This document shows, one piece after another, positions 1-9,059 of a stretch of 64,000 nt of DNA (position 1 is its first letter; every line of letters starts with the position of its first letter). Position numbers and translations under genes: made by a program. The DNA comes from Microcoleus vaginatus HSN003. GTDB taxonomy: Bacteria > Cyanobacteriota > Cyanobacteriia > Cyanobacteriales > Microcoleaceae. The stretch lies in assembly GCF_022701255.1 (NCBI RefSeq), contig NZ_CP031705.1, positions 6,634,001 through 6,698,000 of the forward strand, written 5' to 3'. The notes beneath the pieces were generated by a model. The model did not search any database, was not told the DNA's origin, and saw nothing but the letters and a program-made list of their open reading frames with translations.

Positions 1-1
1 A

Positions 2-2152
2 GAACCCTTACCGCCTACAGCGCAGCCACCAGGAACGCCGACACAGCCACCCGGAACGCCACAGGTGGGGAGAGACCCAATTGAAATCGTCGTCACTGCA
101 ACACGAACCGCAGAAAGAGTGACAAACGTGCCGCGCTCTATAACGGTGGTAGACTCAGAAGAACTTCAGCAGCAAATAGGGCCATCCAGAAATATCGGGG
201 AAGCTCTGGCAAATCAGGTTCCCGGTTTCGCGCCACCGACTCAAACTACGAGCACTTATGGACAAACTTTGCGAGGTCGCAACGTTTCCGTTCTGATTGA
301 CGGCGTGCCACAAACGACCAATCTTCAATCTTTTGTCAGGGATTTTAGAAACATCGATCCCAGTGCGATCGAACGCATTGAAGTAGTGCGGGGGTCTACC
401 GCAATCTACGGCGCTCAGGCTACAGGTGGCGTGGTTAATATTATTACTCGTCGGCCAACTGAGGAAAGGCTAAGTGCTGTTACTGAAGTGGGCGTCAATA
501 GCGCTTTAACAAACACACAAGATGCTCTAGGCTTTAACGCTCAGCAGACGATTTCTGGCCGAAGTGGCAATTTCGATATGACCGGCACTGTCTCGCTCGC
601 CAGAAGTGGAGCTTTTTACGATGCCCAAGGCGATCGCATTCCCTTTTTTGAACTCGGCGGAGATAGCAGCACCCTCTTCAACGTGATGGGCAAAGTCGGG
701 GTAGATTTGGACACCCAACAGCGGCTGCAACTAACTGTCAATCACTATCGGGAAACTCAAGATCCCAATGTAATTCCCGACTTGAGTGTTGACGAACAGG
801 AAGGACGGCAAAAAGCCCGCGCCATCCGAACCGGAAATTTGGATATCGCCGGGGAAATACCGGGAAATAGGAATACACAGCTCAACCTAAGTTACACAAA
901 CCAAAACCTTTTTGGCAGCAGCCTTCAAAGTCAAATTTACTATCGAACGCATTCCAATGTAGGTGTTCCTTCAGATTACCGCACGTCCGATTTCTTTGGG
1001 CCGTTTGTCGGTGTTACTCGTTCGCGCACCAACACCGAACAAATAGGAGGAAGGCTTGCGATCAACACTCCTTTATCGCGTGCCGAAAATCTTCGATTAA
1101 CTTGGGGATCTGACTATGTTACTGAAGATAGCAGACAGCGTTTCGACCTGTACGACCCGGAGAGATTTGACGCAAGTGGCGGCCGGGTTTACCGGAAAAT
1201 CTCCGAGCGTCCTTTCGTCCCTCCTTACACTTTCAACAGCCTTGGCTTTTTCGGTCAAATGGAATGGAATATTGACGATATCGTCATTCTAAGTGGTGGG
1301 ATACGTCACGAACGCCTCGGGTTAAACGTCAATGATTATACCACTTTTAATGAGCGCCAGATCGAAGGAGGCGATCGCAAATTTAACGCCACCCTATTTA
1401 ATACAGGGGCTGTCTATAAAATTACTGACAACTTCAACATATTTGGCAACTTTTCTCAAGGTTTCTCAGTTCCAGATTTCGGCCGCATCCTCCGCCAACC
1501 CCCCGACGATTTTGTCGGAATTGAATCTTCGTTAGAAGTAACTCAACCGCAAAAAGTCAACAGCTACGAAATTGGCATTCGAGGAGGGTGGCAATCCGTG
1601 CAAATGTCGCTTGCCGCTTTTTACAATACCTCCGATCTAGGAGTCCGTTTTACACCAGTTGGCAACACAGGCCGCCTGGAACTACAGCGCTCCCCAGAAC
1701 GCATTTATGGCTTAGAAGGAACTGTGGATTGGCAACCTGGACAAGCATGGTCGCTCGGCGGGACTGCTACTTATATTCAAGGCGAATATGAGGACGAAAA
1801 CAGTTACCTCGCCCTCGATAGCAGCCGAATTCCACCACTCAAGCTAACAGCTTATGTTCAAAACGAAACTTTGCCGGGATGGAACAATCGGTTACAGTTA
1901 TTATATTCTGGAAATCGCGATCAAGCTTTCAAAGACGGCTCGGATGGCGGCCCGATTAGCAGCTATCTCACACTAGATTACGTCAGCGCGGTTAAAATTG
2001 GATCGGGGTTGCTACAAGTCAAAGTCGAGAATTTATTGAATAATCAATATTTTCCCGTGATCTCGCAATACTTAGCTGGATTTGGCTCGGACAGTGGTAA
2101 TTATGCAGGGAGAGGTTTAACTCTTAGTGTTAATTACCGCCTTAACTGGTAA
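2..2152 (+). CDS. TonB-dependent siderophore receptor (5' end outside window)
   Basis: Outer-membrane TonB-dependent receptor that would import a ferric siderophore. The frame is open from base 2, upstream of a possible GTG at 65, and encodes a Pro/Gly/Thr/Gln-rich linker, so the true start lies outside the window. A TonB-box-like EIVVTATR is followed by a plug domain (LRGRNVSVLIDGVPQ, then IERIEVVRGSTAIYGAQATG and GGVVNIITRRP) and about 500 residues of beta-barrel. Many cyanobacterial receptors of this kind have an AMIN domain before such a linker, but none is visible here. The barrel ends in a C-terminal Trp after a beta-strand. PepSY and MFS genes follow on the same strand, and tonB-exbBD lie about 8 kb downstream, which supports an iron role. 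The substrate cannot be read from the sequence. Confidence 0.93.
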   Translation, partial: EPLPPTAQPPGTPTQPPGTPQVGRDPIEIVVTATRTAERVTNVPRSITVVDSEELQQQIGPSRNIGEALANQVPGFAPPTQTTSTYGQTLRGRNVSVLIDGVPQTTNLQSFVRDFRNIDPSAIERIEVVRGSTAIYGAQATGGVVNIITRRPTEERLSAVTEVGVNSALTNTQDALGFNAQQTISGRSGNFDMTGTVSLARSGAFYDAQGDRIPFFELGGDSSTLFNVMGKVGVDLDTQQRLQLTVNHYRETQDPNVIPDLSVDEQEGRQKARAIRTGNLDIAGEIPGNRNTQLNLSYTNQNLFGSSLQSQIYYRTHSNVGVPSDYRTSDFFGPFVGVTRSRTNTEQIGGRLAINTPLSRAENLRLTWGSDYVTEDSRQRFDLYDPERFDASGGRVYRKISERPFVPPYTFNSLGFFGQMEWNIDDIVILSGGIRHERLGLNVNDYTTFNERQIEGGDRKFNATLFNTGAVYKITDNFNIFGNFSQGFSVPDFGRILRQPPDDFVGIESSLEVTQPQKVNSYEIGIRGGWQSVQMSLAAFYNTSDLGVRFTPVGNTGRLELQRSPERIYGLEGTVDWQPGQAWSLGGTATYIQGEYEDENSYLALDSSRIPPLKLTAYVQNETLPGWNNRLQLLYSGNRDQAFKDGSDGGPISSYLTLDYVSAVKIGSGLLQVKVENLLNNQYFPVISQYLAGFGSDSGNYAGRGLTLSVNYRLNW

Positions 2153-2265
2153 TTACAGCAGATTGCAGGTTTATGAGGTAGATTCAATATCCCCGTAGGG
2201 ATACTCCAAGAACCCATTGGTGTCAATTTAAGCTGTTAGTCCGCTAGTCCTCGCGCCCACCCGCT

Positions 2266-2400
2266 AGTCCGCCAGGGGTTGAAACCCCTGTCTAATAGCT
2301 AAAGTTCTCTCAAGAGGACTAATGAGTTGAAAAGTGTTTTTCTCAGTCCTCATAGCGAGGACTTTAGCTTTGAGACAGGGAATTCATTCCCTGTCGGACT
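2266..2400. repeat. Two inverted copies of a double-hairpin interspersed repeat
   Basis: An inverted copy (2273-2320) contains hairpin CAGGGGTT-GA-AACCCCTG and an imperfect AGTTCTCT/AGAGGACT stem. A direct copy (2345-2400) contains AGTCCTC/GAGGACT and a perfect GACAGGGAAT/ATTCCCTGTC stem and ends in CGGACT. The same two-hairpin layout recurs at 19818-19872. The copies lie between the receptor and the PepSY gene and could act as a transcription attenuator or be a small dispersed element. Confidence 0.7.
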
Positions 2401-2451
2401 ATCGGTTTTACCTTAATGAGAACAGTTAACGGCTTTGAGAAAAATTTAGAG

Positions 2452-3597
2452 ATGAAGTTCCGCAAACTCGCATTCAAACTGCACTTGTATTTGGGGTTGG
2501 TGGTAGGAATATTTCTAGCAGTAATTGCTTTGACAGGCAGCTTGCTAATTTTCGGGCCTGAAATCGAGCGGTTCTTCAATCCCCAACTCCTGCAAGTAAT
2601 TCCTCAAGGCGAACGGATACCGCTGGAAAATGTCCTGCAGATTGCCGAAAAAGCTTATCCCCAAAATCAAGCTCTTAGTATCTTGCTGCCACGATCAGCG
2701 AAGGATGTTTGTCAAATCTCAATGCTGTCAAAGAGTGAGGAAATAGTTAACGTTTATGTCAATCCTTACAGTGGGAAAATTACGGGTGGGCGCCTTTGGC
2801 AAGAAACTTTTACAGGTTTTATTTTTACGTTACACGTGGAATTAGCGGGAGGAGAATTCGGTCATCTTGTTGTCGGTATTTGCGGTCTAGTAATGCTAGG
2901 ACTAACTTTCACTGGCTTGGTTCTGTGGACGGGTTGGCGCAATTTGGCTCGCGGATTTTCTATTAATTGGAAAGCTCACTGGCAGCGGACTGTATTTGAT
3001 TTACATAACGTTTCTGGCATTGTATCGGTCGCTTTTCTCATACTCATGTCCGCTACAGGAACAGCGATAGTTTTTTACGAGCCGGTTGAATCGACGCTGT
3101 ATTGGCTAACGAATGAAAAGCCACAGCCAGCATTGACTTCTCATCCCCACTCTAGCAGTTCGAGGCACAACCTTGACGAAATCTTAGACGAAGTTAATAC
3201 AGTTTGGCCGGAAGCTAAAACCACTTTTATTTCTCTGCCTTTGAAGCCTGAAGCAACTTTTAAAGTACGGAAAAAATTTCCCAATGAGCCTCACCCAAAC
3301 GGGGTTAGCACCATTTATCTCGACCAATATAGTGGCAAAATATTGCAGGCTAACAGTGTAAATTCAGCTTCTATACCAAATCGAATTCTCAACTCGCTTT
3401 ATCCGCTACATATTGGCAGCTATGGCGGAATTTACTTGCGGCTGGTACACGCGATCGCAGGATTAGCAGCGATTGTACTGTTTGTTACGGGCGTACTAAT
3501 GTGGCGGCAGCGGCATTTGGCGAAATTTTACCGCACGGAGGCGAGACAGCAATATGAAGAATTATCTCCACTTAGCCAGCAATGGCCTTGGTTTTAA
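2452..3597 (+). CDS. PepSY-associated membrane protein (iron-uptake type)
   Basis: Inner-membrane protein of the PepSY_TM/PiuB-like family, often found beside siderophore receptors and thought to help reduce or release iron at the cytoplasmic membrane. The N-terminus has a basic segment followed by a long hydrophobic helix (LHLYLGLVVGIFLAVIALTG). Further membrane helices lie around residues 140-165 and 195-220 and near the C-terminus (AIAGLAAIVLFVTGVLMW). PepSY-like stretches (VYVNPYSGKI and IYLDQYSGKI) lie between helices. The frame is open from an ATG at 2416, but homologues usually begin at MKFRKL-type sequence, so 2452 was chosen; neither start has a strong ribosome binding site. It lies 299 bp after the receptor gene on the same strand. 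Family is confident; biochemical role is not. Confidence 0.88.
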   Translation: MKFRKLAFKLHLYLGLVVGIFLAVIALTGSLLIFGPEIERFFNPQLLQVIPQGERIPLENVLQIAEKAYPQNQALSILLPRSAKDVCQISMLSKSEEIVNVYVNPYSGKITGGRLWQETFTGFIFTLHVELAGGEFGHLVVGICGLVMLGLTFTGLVLWTGWRNLARGFSINWKAHWQRTVFDLHNVSGIVSVAFLILMSATGTAIVFYEPVESTLYWLTNEKPQPALTSHPHSSSSRHNLDEILDEVNTVWPEAKTTFISLPLKPEATFKVRKKFPNEPHPNGVSTIYLDQYSGKILQANSVNSASIPNRILNSLYPLHIGSYGGIYLRLVHAIAGLAAIVLFVTGVLMWRQRHLAKFYRTEARQQYEELSPLSQQWPWF

Positions 3598-3788
3598 GGA
3601 GAGCGGCGTGCGGTTGGATGCGGGTGTCATTCTTCTTCCTAAAAACCCCTAAGCTGTTGTGCATTTAAATTTTGTGTTGAGGGCGGGCAGGATGCCCACC
3701 CCACAAAAGTAAAAGTTTATTTGACCAGGCAATTTAAATGCGGGTTAGCTTATCCTCTGAATTTTAAATCCTATCAACCGCCTATTTA

Positions 3789-5051
3789 ATGCAAAAATTT
3801 ATTCAACTCTGGCTCGGACAAACTGCTTCGATGATTGGCAGCGCTATGTCCGCGTTTGCGCTGACTATTTGGATTTGGGAGTCCACCAGTCAAGTGACGG
3901 CTTTGGCTTTGTTGATGTTTTTTACTCAATTGCCGCGCATCTTGCTCGCTCCGGTTGCTGGCATTCTCGTCGATCGCTGGAATCGAAAATTTTTGATGGG
4001 GAGTGGTGATGCGGTTTCAGCTTTGTTAACGCTCACTATCCTATTACTTTATATCAGCCAAAACCTGCAAATATGGCATATATATGTAGCGGCTGCGGTT
4101 AACGGAGTTTTTGACCAAATTCAGCAGTTAGCTTACTCAGCAGCGATCGCCACAATGATGCCAGAAAAGCATTACAGCCGCGCTAGCAGTTTAAGTTTTC
4201 TGGCAAGTTACGGTGCGAGTATTATTGCTCCGACGCTGGCGGGGATTCTCTATTCTGTGATTGGGTTGAGCGGGATTTTTACGATCGACCTGGCAACTTT
4301 TACAATCGCGATCGCCACGCTAGTATGTGTCAAAATACCCCAGCCCGCGATCGCCTCCAATCCCCAGCCGACTCGCCTCCACCTGTTGCAAGAACTCAGC
4401 TTCGGATTCCGCTACATCGTCCAGCGTCCCAGCCTGCTTGCCTTGCTGGTGTCAGTTTCGCTATTCTGGTTTGCTCACGACATCGGCGCGGCCCTCTACT
4501 CACCGATGATACTGGCACGCACCGGCAACAATGCCAGAATCCTCGGTACTATCCTTTCAGCCGCCGGCGCAGGCGGCGTTTTAGGAGCATTGATCGTCAG
4601 TATTTGGGGCGGCCCCAAACGCCGAATCCGGGGCTTTCTGCTCGGCATGGCAGGCGCGGGCTTGAGTAAAATAGTCTTTGCTTTCGGTCAGGCGCTTTCC
4701 ATCTGGATTCCCGCTCAATTTTGTTCGTCTTTCAATTTCCCCATCCTCGGCAGTTCCAACGAGGCGATCTGGCTGGCGAAAGTCGCACCAGAGGTACAGG
4801 GCCGCGTTTTTGCTACCAGAGCAGTGATCGTGCAATTGGCGTCCGCGATCGGTTTATTGATCGCAGGGCCACTTGCCGATCGCGTCTTTGAACCCGCCAT
4901 GCAACCGGGAGGTTTTTTAGCAGCTATTTTTGGCGGAATTCTGGGGACAGGTGCCGGTGCTGGCATGGCTTTGTTATACGCTATCTCCGCCCTGGGCTTA
5001 TTCTTCGTTGCAGTCGGTGGGTATGCTTGCCGGCTGCTGCGGGATGGGTAA
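3789..5051 (+). CDS. MFS exporter, siderophore-export type (EntS-like)
   Basis: Major facilitator superfamily permease with about 12 membrane helices in 420 residues. The N-terminal half has WLGQTASMIGSAMSAFALTIW and the loop GILVDRWNRKFLMG, the MFS motif-A region between helices 2 and 3; a second such loop is GPKRRIRG. This MFS_3 subgroup includes EntS and the exporters of schizokinen-like siderophores in cyanobacteria, as well as macrolide pumps. Its position after a TonB-dependent receptor and PepSY gene favours siderophore export. The 191-bp gap upstream contains a GC-rich hairpin (GGGCGGGCAGGATGCCCACC). Drug efflux cannot be excluded. Confidence 0.87.
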   Translation: MQKFIQLWLGQTASMIGSAMSAFALTIWIWESTSQVTALALLMFFTQLPRILLAPVAGILVDRWNRKFLMGSGDAVSALLTLTILLLYISQNLQIWHIYVAAAVNGVFDQIQQLAYSAAIATMMPEKHYSRASSLSFLASYGASIIAPTLAGILYSVIGLSGIFTIDLATFTIAIATLVCVKIPQPAIASNPQPTRLHLLQELSFGFRYIVQRPSLLALLVSVSLFWFAHDIGAALYSPMILARTGNNARILGTILSAAGAGGVLGALIVSIWGGPKRRIRGFLLGMAGAGLSKIVFAFGQALSIWIPAQFCSSFNFPILGSSNEAIWLAKVAPEVQGRVFATRAVIVQLASAIGLLIAGPLADRVFEPAMQPGGFLAAIFGGILGTGAGAGMALLYAISALGLFFVAVGGYACRLLRDG

Positions 5052-5095
5052 AGGGGACACGGAGAGAGGTCTTTTAACTTCTTCCTGACATCCGT

Positions 5096-5238
5096 TATAT
5101 CGTTTCCGGTTGCATCGAAATCATAAAATCGAGTCAACCGTTAACACTCAACCATTCAGTTTTTCGACCCGCCCGTCAACAGTCAACAGTCAACAGTCAA
5201 CAGTCAACAATCACGGACGGTGCAACCGGAATTGATAT
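5096..5238 (-). repeat. MITE-like element with heptamer core, copy A
   Basis: Bounded by inverted ends of type TATATCRWTTCCGGTTGC. It is the reverse complement of the copies at 7409-7556 and 16467-16608. The inside has five GTCAACA heptamers beside a conserved segment ending in ATTCAGTTTTTCGACCCG. It lies between the convergent MFS and acylase genes. No open reading frame is present. Confidence 0.75.
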
Positions 5239-5285
5239 TACATCCGTTATATCCGTTACAGAATCCGTTGCCGAACTTCCTTCTT

Positions 5286-7373
5286 CTATAGTTTCTGGCG
5301 CGAACTCAGGTGAGCTTCAATTTCCGATCGCGATCGCCATACAGGGCGCAATTCCTTGCGAGCAAAAAGCTGCAACTGATCGCCGGCGTGGGGCGAACCA
5401 GGTTGACTGGCGTTGCCGTAACTGTTTAGCGCCATCGCTTTCACCGGATTGGAGAACTCAATCGCGGCGACAAAAGAATCGCCCGCAACCGCTTGAAAGC
5501 GATCGTCTTTCCCAGGAGCGAACCATACTGAGCGAAATACACCCAAAGCACCGTCAGCTCCATTTGCAGGCAGATTCGCCTCCCCAGGCAATCGGAAGAC
5601 TTCCCCCCATGCCACATCTAACGCGCCATAAGTTAGCTCAACTTTGGTAGCTGCCGCTTCCAGCACCCGCACCGCCTCCGCAGGATTTGCCAACCCGTCT
5701 GGCGTCGTTAGCGGCGCATCTTCGCTCCAAGGTTTAGCGAATAAGCGATCGGCATCCATCGCTTTTTTCCAAAAGGCAAACAGCACCGCACCGCGACTGT
5801 CGGCATCGACTTTGCGATCCCAAGTGGCGAGAACTTCCGCAGCGCGGCGCGCTTTTTCACTGCCTTGCCGTGCGGCGGGAATTAAATCATGGAGGAGGCG
5901 ATCGGCTAGTTCTACCTGAGTGGAATGTTTGTATTGCATCAATTCATCGAAAGAGATTTTTTCATCTTCTAATAGCATTTTTGCCGATCGCTGCGATCGC
6001 AAATCCATCGGGCCGCGCGGTGCCATGTAGGCGGGATAATTATCGGGTGCGATCGCCCTGGGAAACGTCGTTGTCCAAGGCGGATCGTTGGTATTTTGCA
6101 ACCAACCGCTGGGCGGATCGACAACGCGCGGCAAATCCGCATAGGGATGATTTTTGCTCCACAAAGTCTCTGACGTATTGCCTGCGATCGTGCCTGACCA
6201 GTATTTAAAATCTCCCTTTTTGCGTATGGGGACTTGACCGTTAAACAAGTGCATGATATGCCCCTCACGATCGGCATACATGACGGTAAACATGGGAATT
6301 TCCAAGCGCTTTAAAGCGGCTTCAAATTCAGAAAAATTCTTTGAGCGTGCCATATCCCACCACTGCTGAAGGGCTGCTGGTTTATCGAGTCCGACAACGC
6401 GCAGGGCGATCGCTTTGCCCTGTTTTTCTGTGAGAATCGGCCCGTGAACAGAACGCCGCACGACTAGAGATTCCGATCGCAAATTTCCATTCTTTTCTTT
6501 GACTTTTAAAACCTTCTCTTCTCTGTCAAATTTTCGGACTTCGCCATCGAAGCGATAGCCATCGTTAGCGAGGGGCAATTCGTAGGCATCCCAGCCATCG
6601 TGAGTGTTGACAGTATGAGTCCATCCCAAGTTGTCATTAAAGGCGATCGTTAATACAGGAAATCCGACGAGAGTCGCTCCGTAAGCGTTAATTTCTGGGG
6701 CAATCAGTTGCGCTTCATACCATAAATATAAATCCGACCAAGGAAGGTGAGGATTTGCCAATAACATGGCATTGCCGCTTTCAGAACGGGAAGGAGCGAT
6801 CGCCCAACCATTAGAGCCTTTGGGGGTGTCATTTTCCGCGAGATCTTCAACGCGCTCTGGCTCGACTATAAAAGTAAAATTGATGACACGTTGCGCGTGT
6901 GCCAATACATCTGTCGGTTTGAGGGGCAATGCTACTTTTAATTCTTCGGTGAGCGCCTCTGGGTGTTCTTTTGCATAGGCATTCATTCCGCCAACAAAAG
7001 CATCGAGATAGTTGCGAAAAATGGGATTTTGTGATTCATACCACGCATTTGCGCGATTAGGAATTCCCATAGTTTGCACCCAGCGATCGGATTCCAGATA
7101 ATCTTCGCCCCAAAACTCGGCAGCTTGGCCGCGAGCTTGCCCGTAAAGACGCAAAATCAGATTACCGTGACTTTGCATCTGCGCCCACCCAAAAGCGTAG
7201 AAAAGGCTTTTAGTATTCTCTCCATAAATATGTGGAATTCCATAGGTATCCCAAAGAATTTGAGTCCCGGTTTGAGGCGAGGATTGAACCCCATTATTTA
7301 GAAGCAAAACTAAAATAAAACTCATCAATAACGAGAGAATTCGCCGGCCTTGTTTTTTTAGTTGTAGAAACAC
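5286..7373 (-). CDS. Secreted penicillin acylase/AHL acylase-family Ntn hydrolase
   Basis: Precursor of a periplasmic N-terminal-nucleophile amidohydrolase that cleaves an acyl chain from an amide. Residues 1-31 look like a signal peptide (RILSLLMSFILVLLLNN). The alpha chain contains WDTYGIPHIYG and FGWAQMQ; self-cleavage is expected at Gly186-Ser187 (KGSNGWAIAP), giving a beta chain with N-terminal Ser187 as nucleophile, followed by LLANPHLPW. Length 695 is normal. Known relatives include AHL acylases (Anabaena AiiC) and PvdQ, which deacylates the pyoverdine precursor. The start is GTG without a clear ribosome binding site; Met17 is an alternative. It lies between a siderophore receptor/exporter set and tonB-exbBD, so siderophore maturation is as plausible as quorum quenching. 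Substrate is unknown. Confidence 0.9.
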   Translation of the reverse strand: MFLQLKKQGRRILSLLMSFILVLLLNNGVQSSPQTGTQILWDTYGIPHIYGENTKSLFYAFGWAQMQSHGNLILRLYGQARGQAAEFWGEDYLESDRWVQTMGIPNRANAWYESQNPIFRNYLDAFVGGMNAYAKEHPEALTEELKVALPLKPTDVLAHAQRVINFTFIVEPERVEDLAENDTPKGSNGWAIAPSRSESGNAMLLANPHLPWSDLYLWYEAQLIAPEINAYGATLVGFPVLTIAFNDNLGWTHTVNTHDGWDAYELPLANDGYRFDGEVRKFDREEKVLKVKEKNGNLRSESLVVRRSVHGPILTEKQGKAIALRVVGLDKPAALQQWWDMARSKNFSEFEAALKRLEIPMFTVMYADREGHIMHLFNGQVPIRKKGDFKYWSGTIAGNTSETLWSKNHPYADLPRVVDPPSGWLQNTNDPPWTTTFPRAIAPDNYPAYMAPRGPMDLRSQRSAKMLLEDEKISFDELMQYKHSTQVELADRLLHDLIPAARQGSEKARRAAEVLATWDRKVDADSRGAVLFAFWKKAMDADRLFAKPWSEDAPLTTPDGLANPAEAVRVLEAAATKVELTYGALDVAWGEVFRLPGEANLPANGADGALGVFRSVWFAPGKDDRFQAVAGDSFVAAIEFSNPVKAMALNSYGNASQPGSPHAGDQLQLFARKELRPVWRSRSEIEAHLSSRQKL

Positions 7374-7408
7374 TGGAAATTAATTGGCTAGGGTTAAACT
7401 GAGACATA

Positions 7409-7556
7409 ATATCAATTCCGGTTGCACTGGAATGATTGTTGACTGTTGACTGTTGACTGTTGACTGTTGACTGTTGACGGCCGGGTCGAAAAACTGAATG
7501 GTTGAGTGTTAACTGTTGACTCGATTTTATTATTCCGATGCAACCGGAAACGATAT
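7409..7556 (+). repeat. MITE-like element with heptamer core, copy B
   Basis: The left end is TATCAATTCCGGTTGCA and the right end, TGCAACCGGAAACGATATA, is its near inverted match. The core has six GTTGACT heptamers, then GGTCGAAAAACTGAATGG and GAGTGTTAACTGTTGACTCG. It lies just upstream of the acylase start codon, so it could carry part of that gene's leader or promoter. Confidence 0.78.
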
Positions 7557-7883
7557 AACAGCATTTTCAACAAGCTGCACGAACAAAATGCCGAGGATTT
7601 AAATCTTTTTTATGGAGAACAAGGGAGAAAATTCTACCAAATCCGATGCCCACAAACGTAACCTATCTACGTCTATCTGCCTCCATCTGCGGTTACAAAA
7701 ATAACACCTCTTCGAGATATCCAGAAAATCCGAAAAAAGACCCTGTGTAAATCGGATGTGAAATTAAAAGCCCTCCGCTACGCTCACCAACTTGAAAAGC
7801 GCTATAAAACGCCGGTGTATCGGCTGTAAAGCGCATTAATGTCATTGGTGAGGAGGGGGGGTAAACAAGTAGGGCGAGATAGG
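7557..7883. other. Intergenic, no gene seen
   Basis: Between the acylase 5' side and the 3' end of the MORN gene. It contains a TATCTGCCTCCATCTGCGG-type phrase, also found near 17560, and no open frame with family features. Confidence 0.6.
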
Positions 7884-8969
7884 TTATTTTTTAATTTGAC
7901 CTTGTTGCCAATTTCCTTCTACTTTCGTTCCATCTGCATAAATGTAGGAACCTTGCCCGTGTTTCTGGCCGTTAAGGAATTCACCTTGATAGCGATCGCC
8001 ATTGGCGTAAATGCAAGTACCTTTGCCGTTGAACTGACCATCGGTAAATTCGCCTTCGCAGCGATCGCCATTCGCAAAAATGAAAACTCCTTTCCCGCTC
8101 ATTTTACCCTTGACAAAAGTGCCTTTATAGCTATTTCCATTGGCGAACTCACGGACACCTTCACCACTAAATTCTCCCTTGTCAAACGGGCCTTGATAAC
8201 GTCCCCCTTCTTTAAAAGTAAACAACCCCTGACCTTGAATGTTGCCCTTCACAAACTCTCCTTCATAGCGGTTGCCGTTCGGATATTCGCGAACCCCTTT
8301 ACCGTGAAACTGCCCTTCACTAAATTGCCCCTCATAACGACCTCCTTCAGCAAAGGTATAAATTCCCGGCCCGTTAGGCACATTATTCAGCAACTCTCCT
8401 TCGTAGCGGTTCTTATTAGCATATTGACACACGCCTTTGCCGTTAACTTTTCCTTCTTTAATATCTCCTTCGCATCGAGTGCCATTACTGAACGTAAAAG
8501 CCCCGCGACCGCTGGGAGAACCATTGGTAAAAGAGCCTTCGTAACGAATGCCGTTAGTTGAGGTAAAAGTTCCTGTACCGTCGAACTCACCGTTTTTAAA
8601 AGTGCCTTCGTAGCGGTTGCCGTTAGCAAATTCGCGGACACCTTGACCGTTGAATTCACCATCGGCAAATTCTCCTTGGTATCGACCTTCTTCTTTAAAA
8701 GTATAGATGCCTTGACCGTGAGGTTTGCCGTTGAGAAATTGGCCTTCGTAGCGATCGCCGTTGGCATATTGACAACTGCCGGGGCCGCTGAGTTTTCCCT
8801 CACTCAATTCTCCCTCGCAACGTCCGCCATCGGGTAAAGTAATTACTCCTGCCATTGCGCTGTGAGGGTTGGCAAACAACAAAGCCATTCCCAAGTTGGA
8901 ACCAAGTAAGAGAGCGAGTCCAACTCGCTGAAGTTTACTTAATATTGCTGACGACATTTCCAAATTCAT
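7884..8969 (-). CDS. Secreted MORN-repeat protein
   Basis: A 361-residue protein made almost entirely of MORN repeats after a signal peptide (hydrophobic LALLLGSNLGMALLFANP, then HSAMA near residue 40). I count 13 full units of 23 residues plus a partial one, each following the pattern ANGDRYEGQFLNGKPHGQG. MORN repeats form beta-hairpin rods that bind membranes or proteins; no catalytic domain is attached. Units 6-9 repeat the order of units 1-4 (ending CQY, IYTF, VREF, FTx), which suggests an earlier block duplication. It is 90 bp downstream of the tonB-like gene on the same strand and could be co-transcribed, giving a possible envelope role beside the TonB system. Start is Met1, or Met5 as alternative. 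Confidence 0.9.
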   Translation of the reverse strand: MNLEMSSAILSKLQRVGLALLLGSNLGMALLFANPHSAMAGVITLPDGGRCEGELSEGKLSGPGSCQYANGDRYEGQFLNGKPHGQGIYTFKEEGRYQGEFADGEFNGQGVREFANGNRYEGTFKNGEFDGTGTFTSTNGIRYEGSFTNGSPSGRGAFTFSNGTRCEGDIKEGKVNGKGVCQYANKNRYEGELLNNVPNGPGIYTFAEGGRYEGQFSEGQFHGKGVREYPNGNRYEGEFVKGNIQGQGLFTFKEGGRYQGPFDKGEFSGEGVREFANGNSYKGTFVKGKMSGKGVFIFANGDRCEGEFTDGQFNGKGTCIYANGDRYQGEFLNGQKHGQGSYIYADGTKVEGNWQQGQIKK

Positions 8970-9059
8970 AATTCACAAAAAATTCAAGTTTTAACTTTGC
9001 TATTCCTTGGACAGTGCTATAGAATTCCCAGCCAAATTGCTAGAGTCTGAAAAAAATCC

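Noticed and set aside
7839-8561. Long plus-strand open frame opposite the MORN gene
   Set aside because: It is the antisense of the MORN repeats; codon pattern and repeat periodicity belong to the minus strand.
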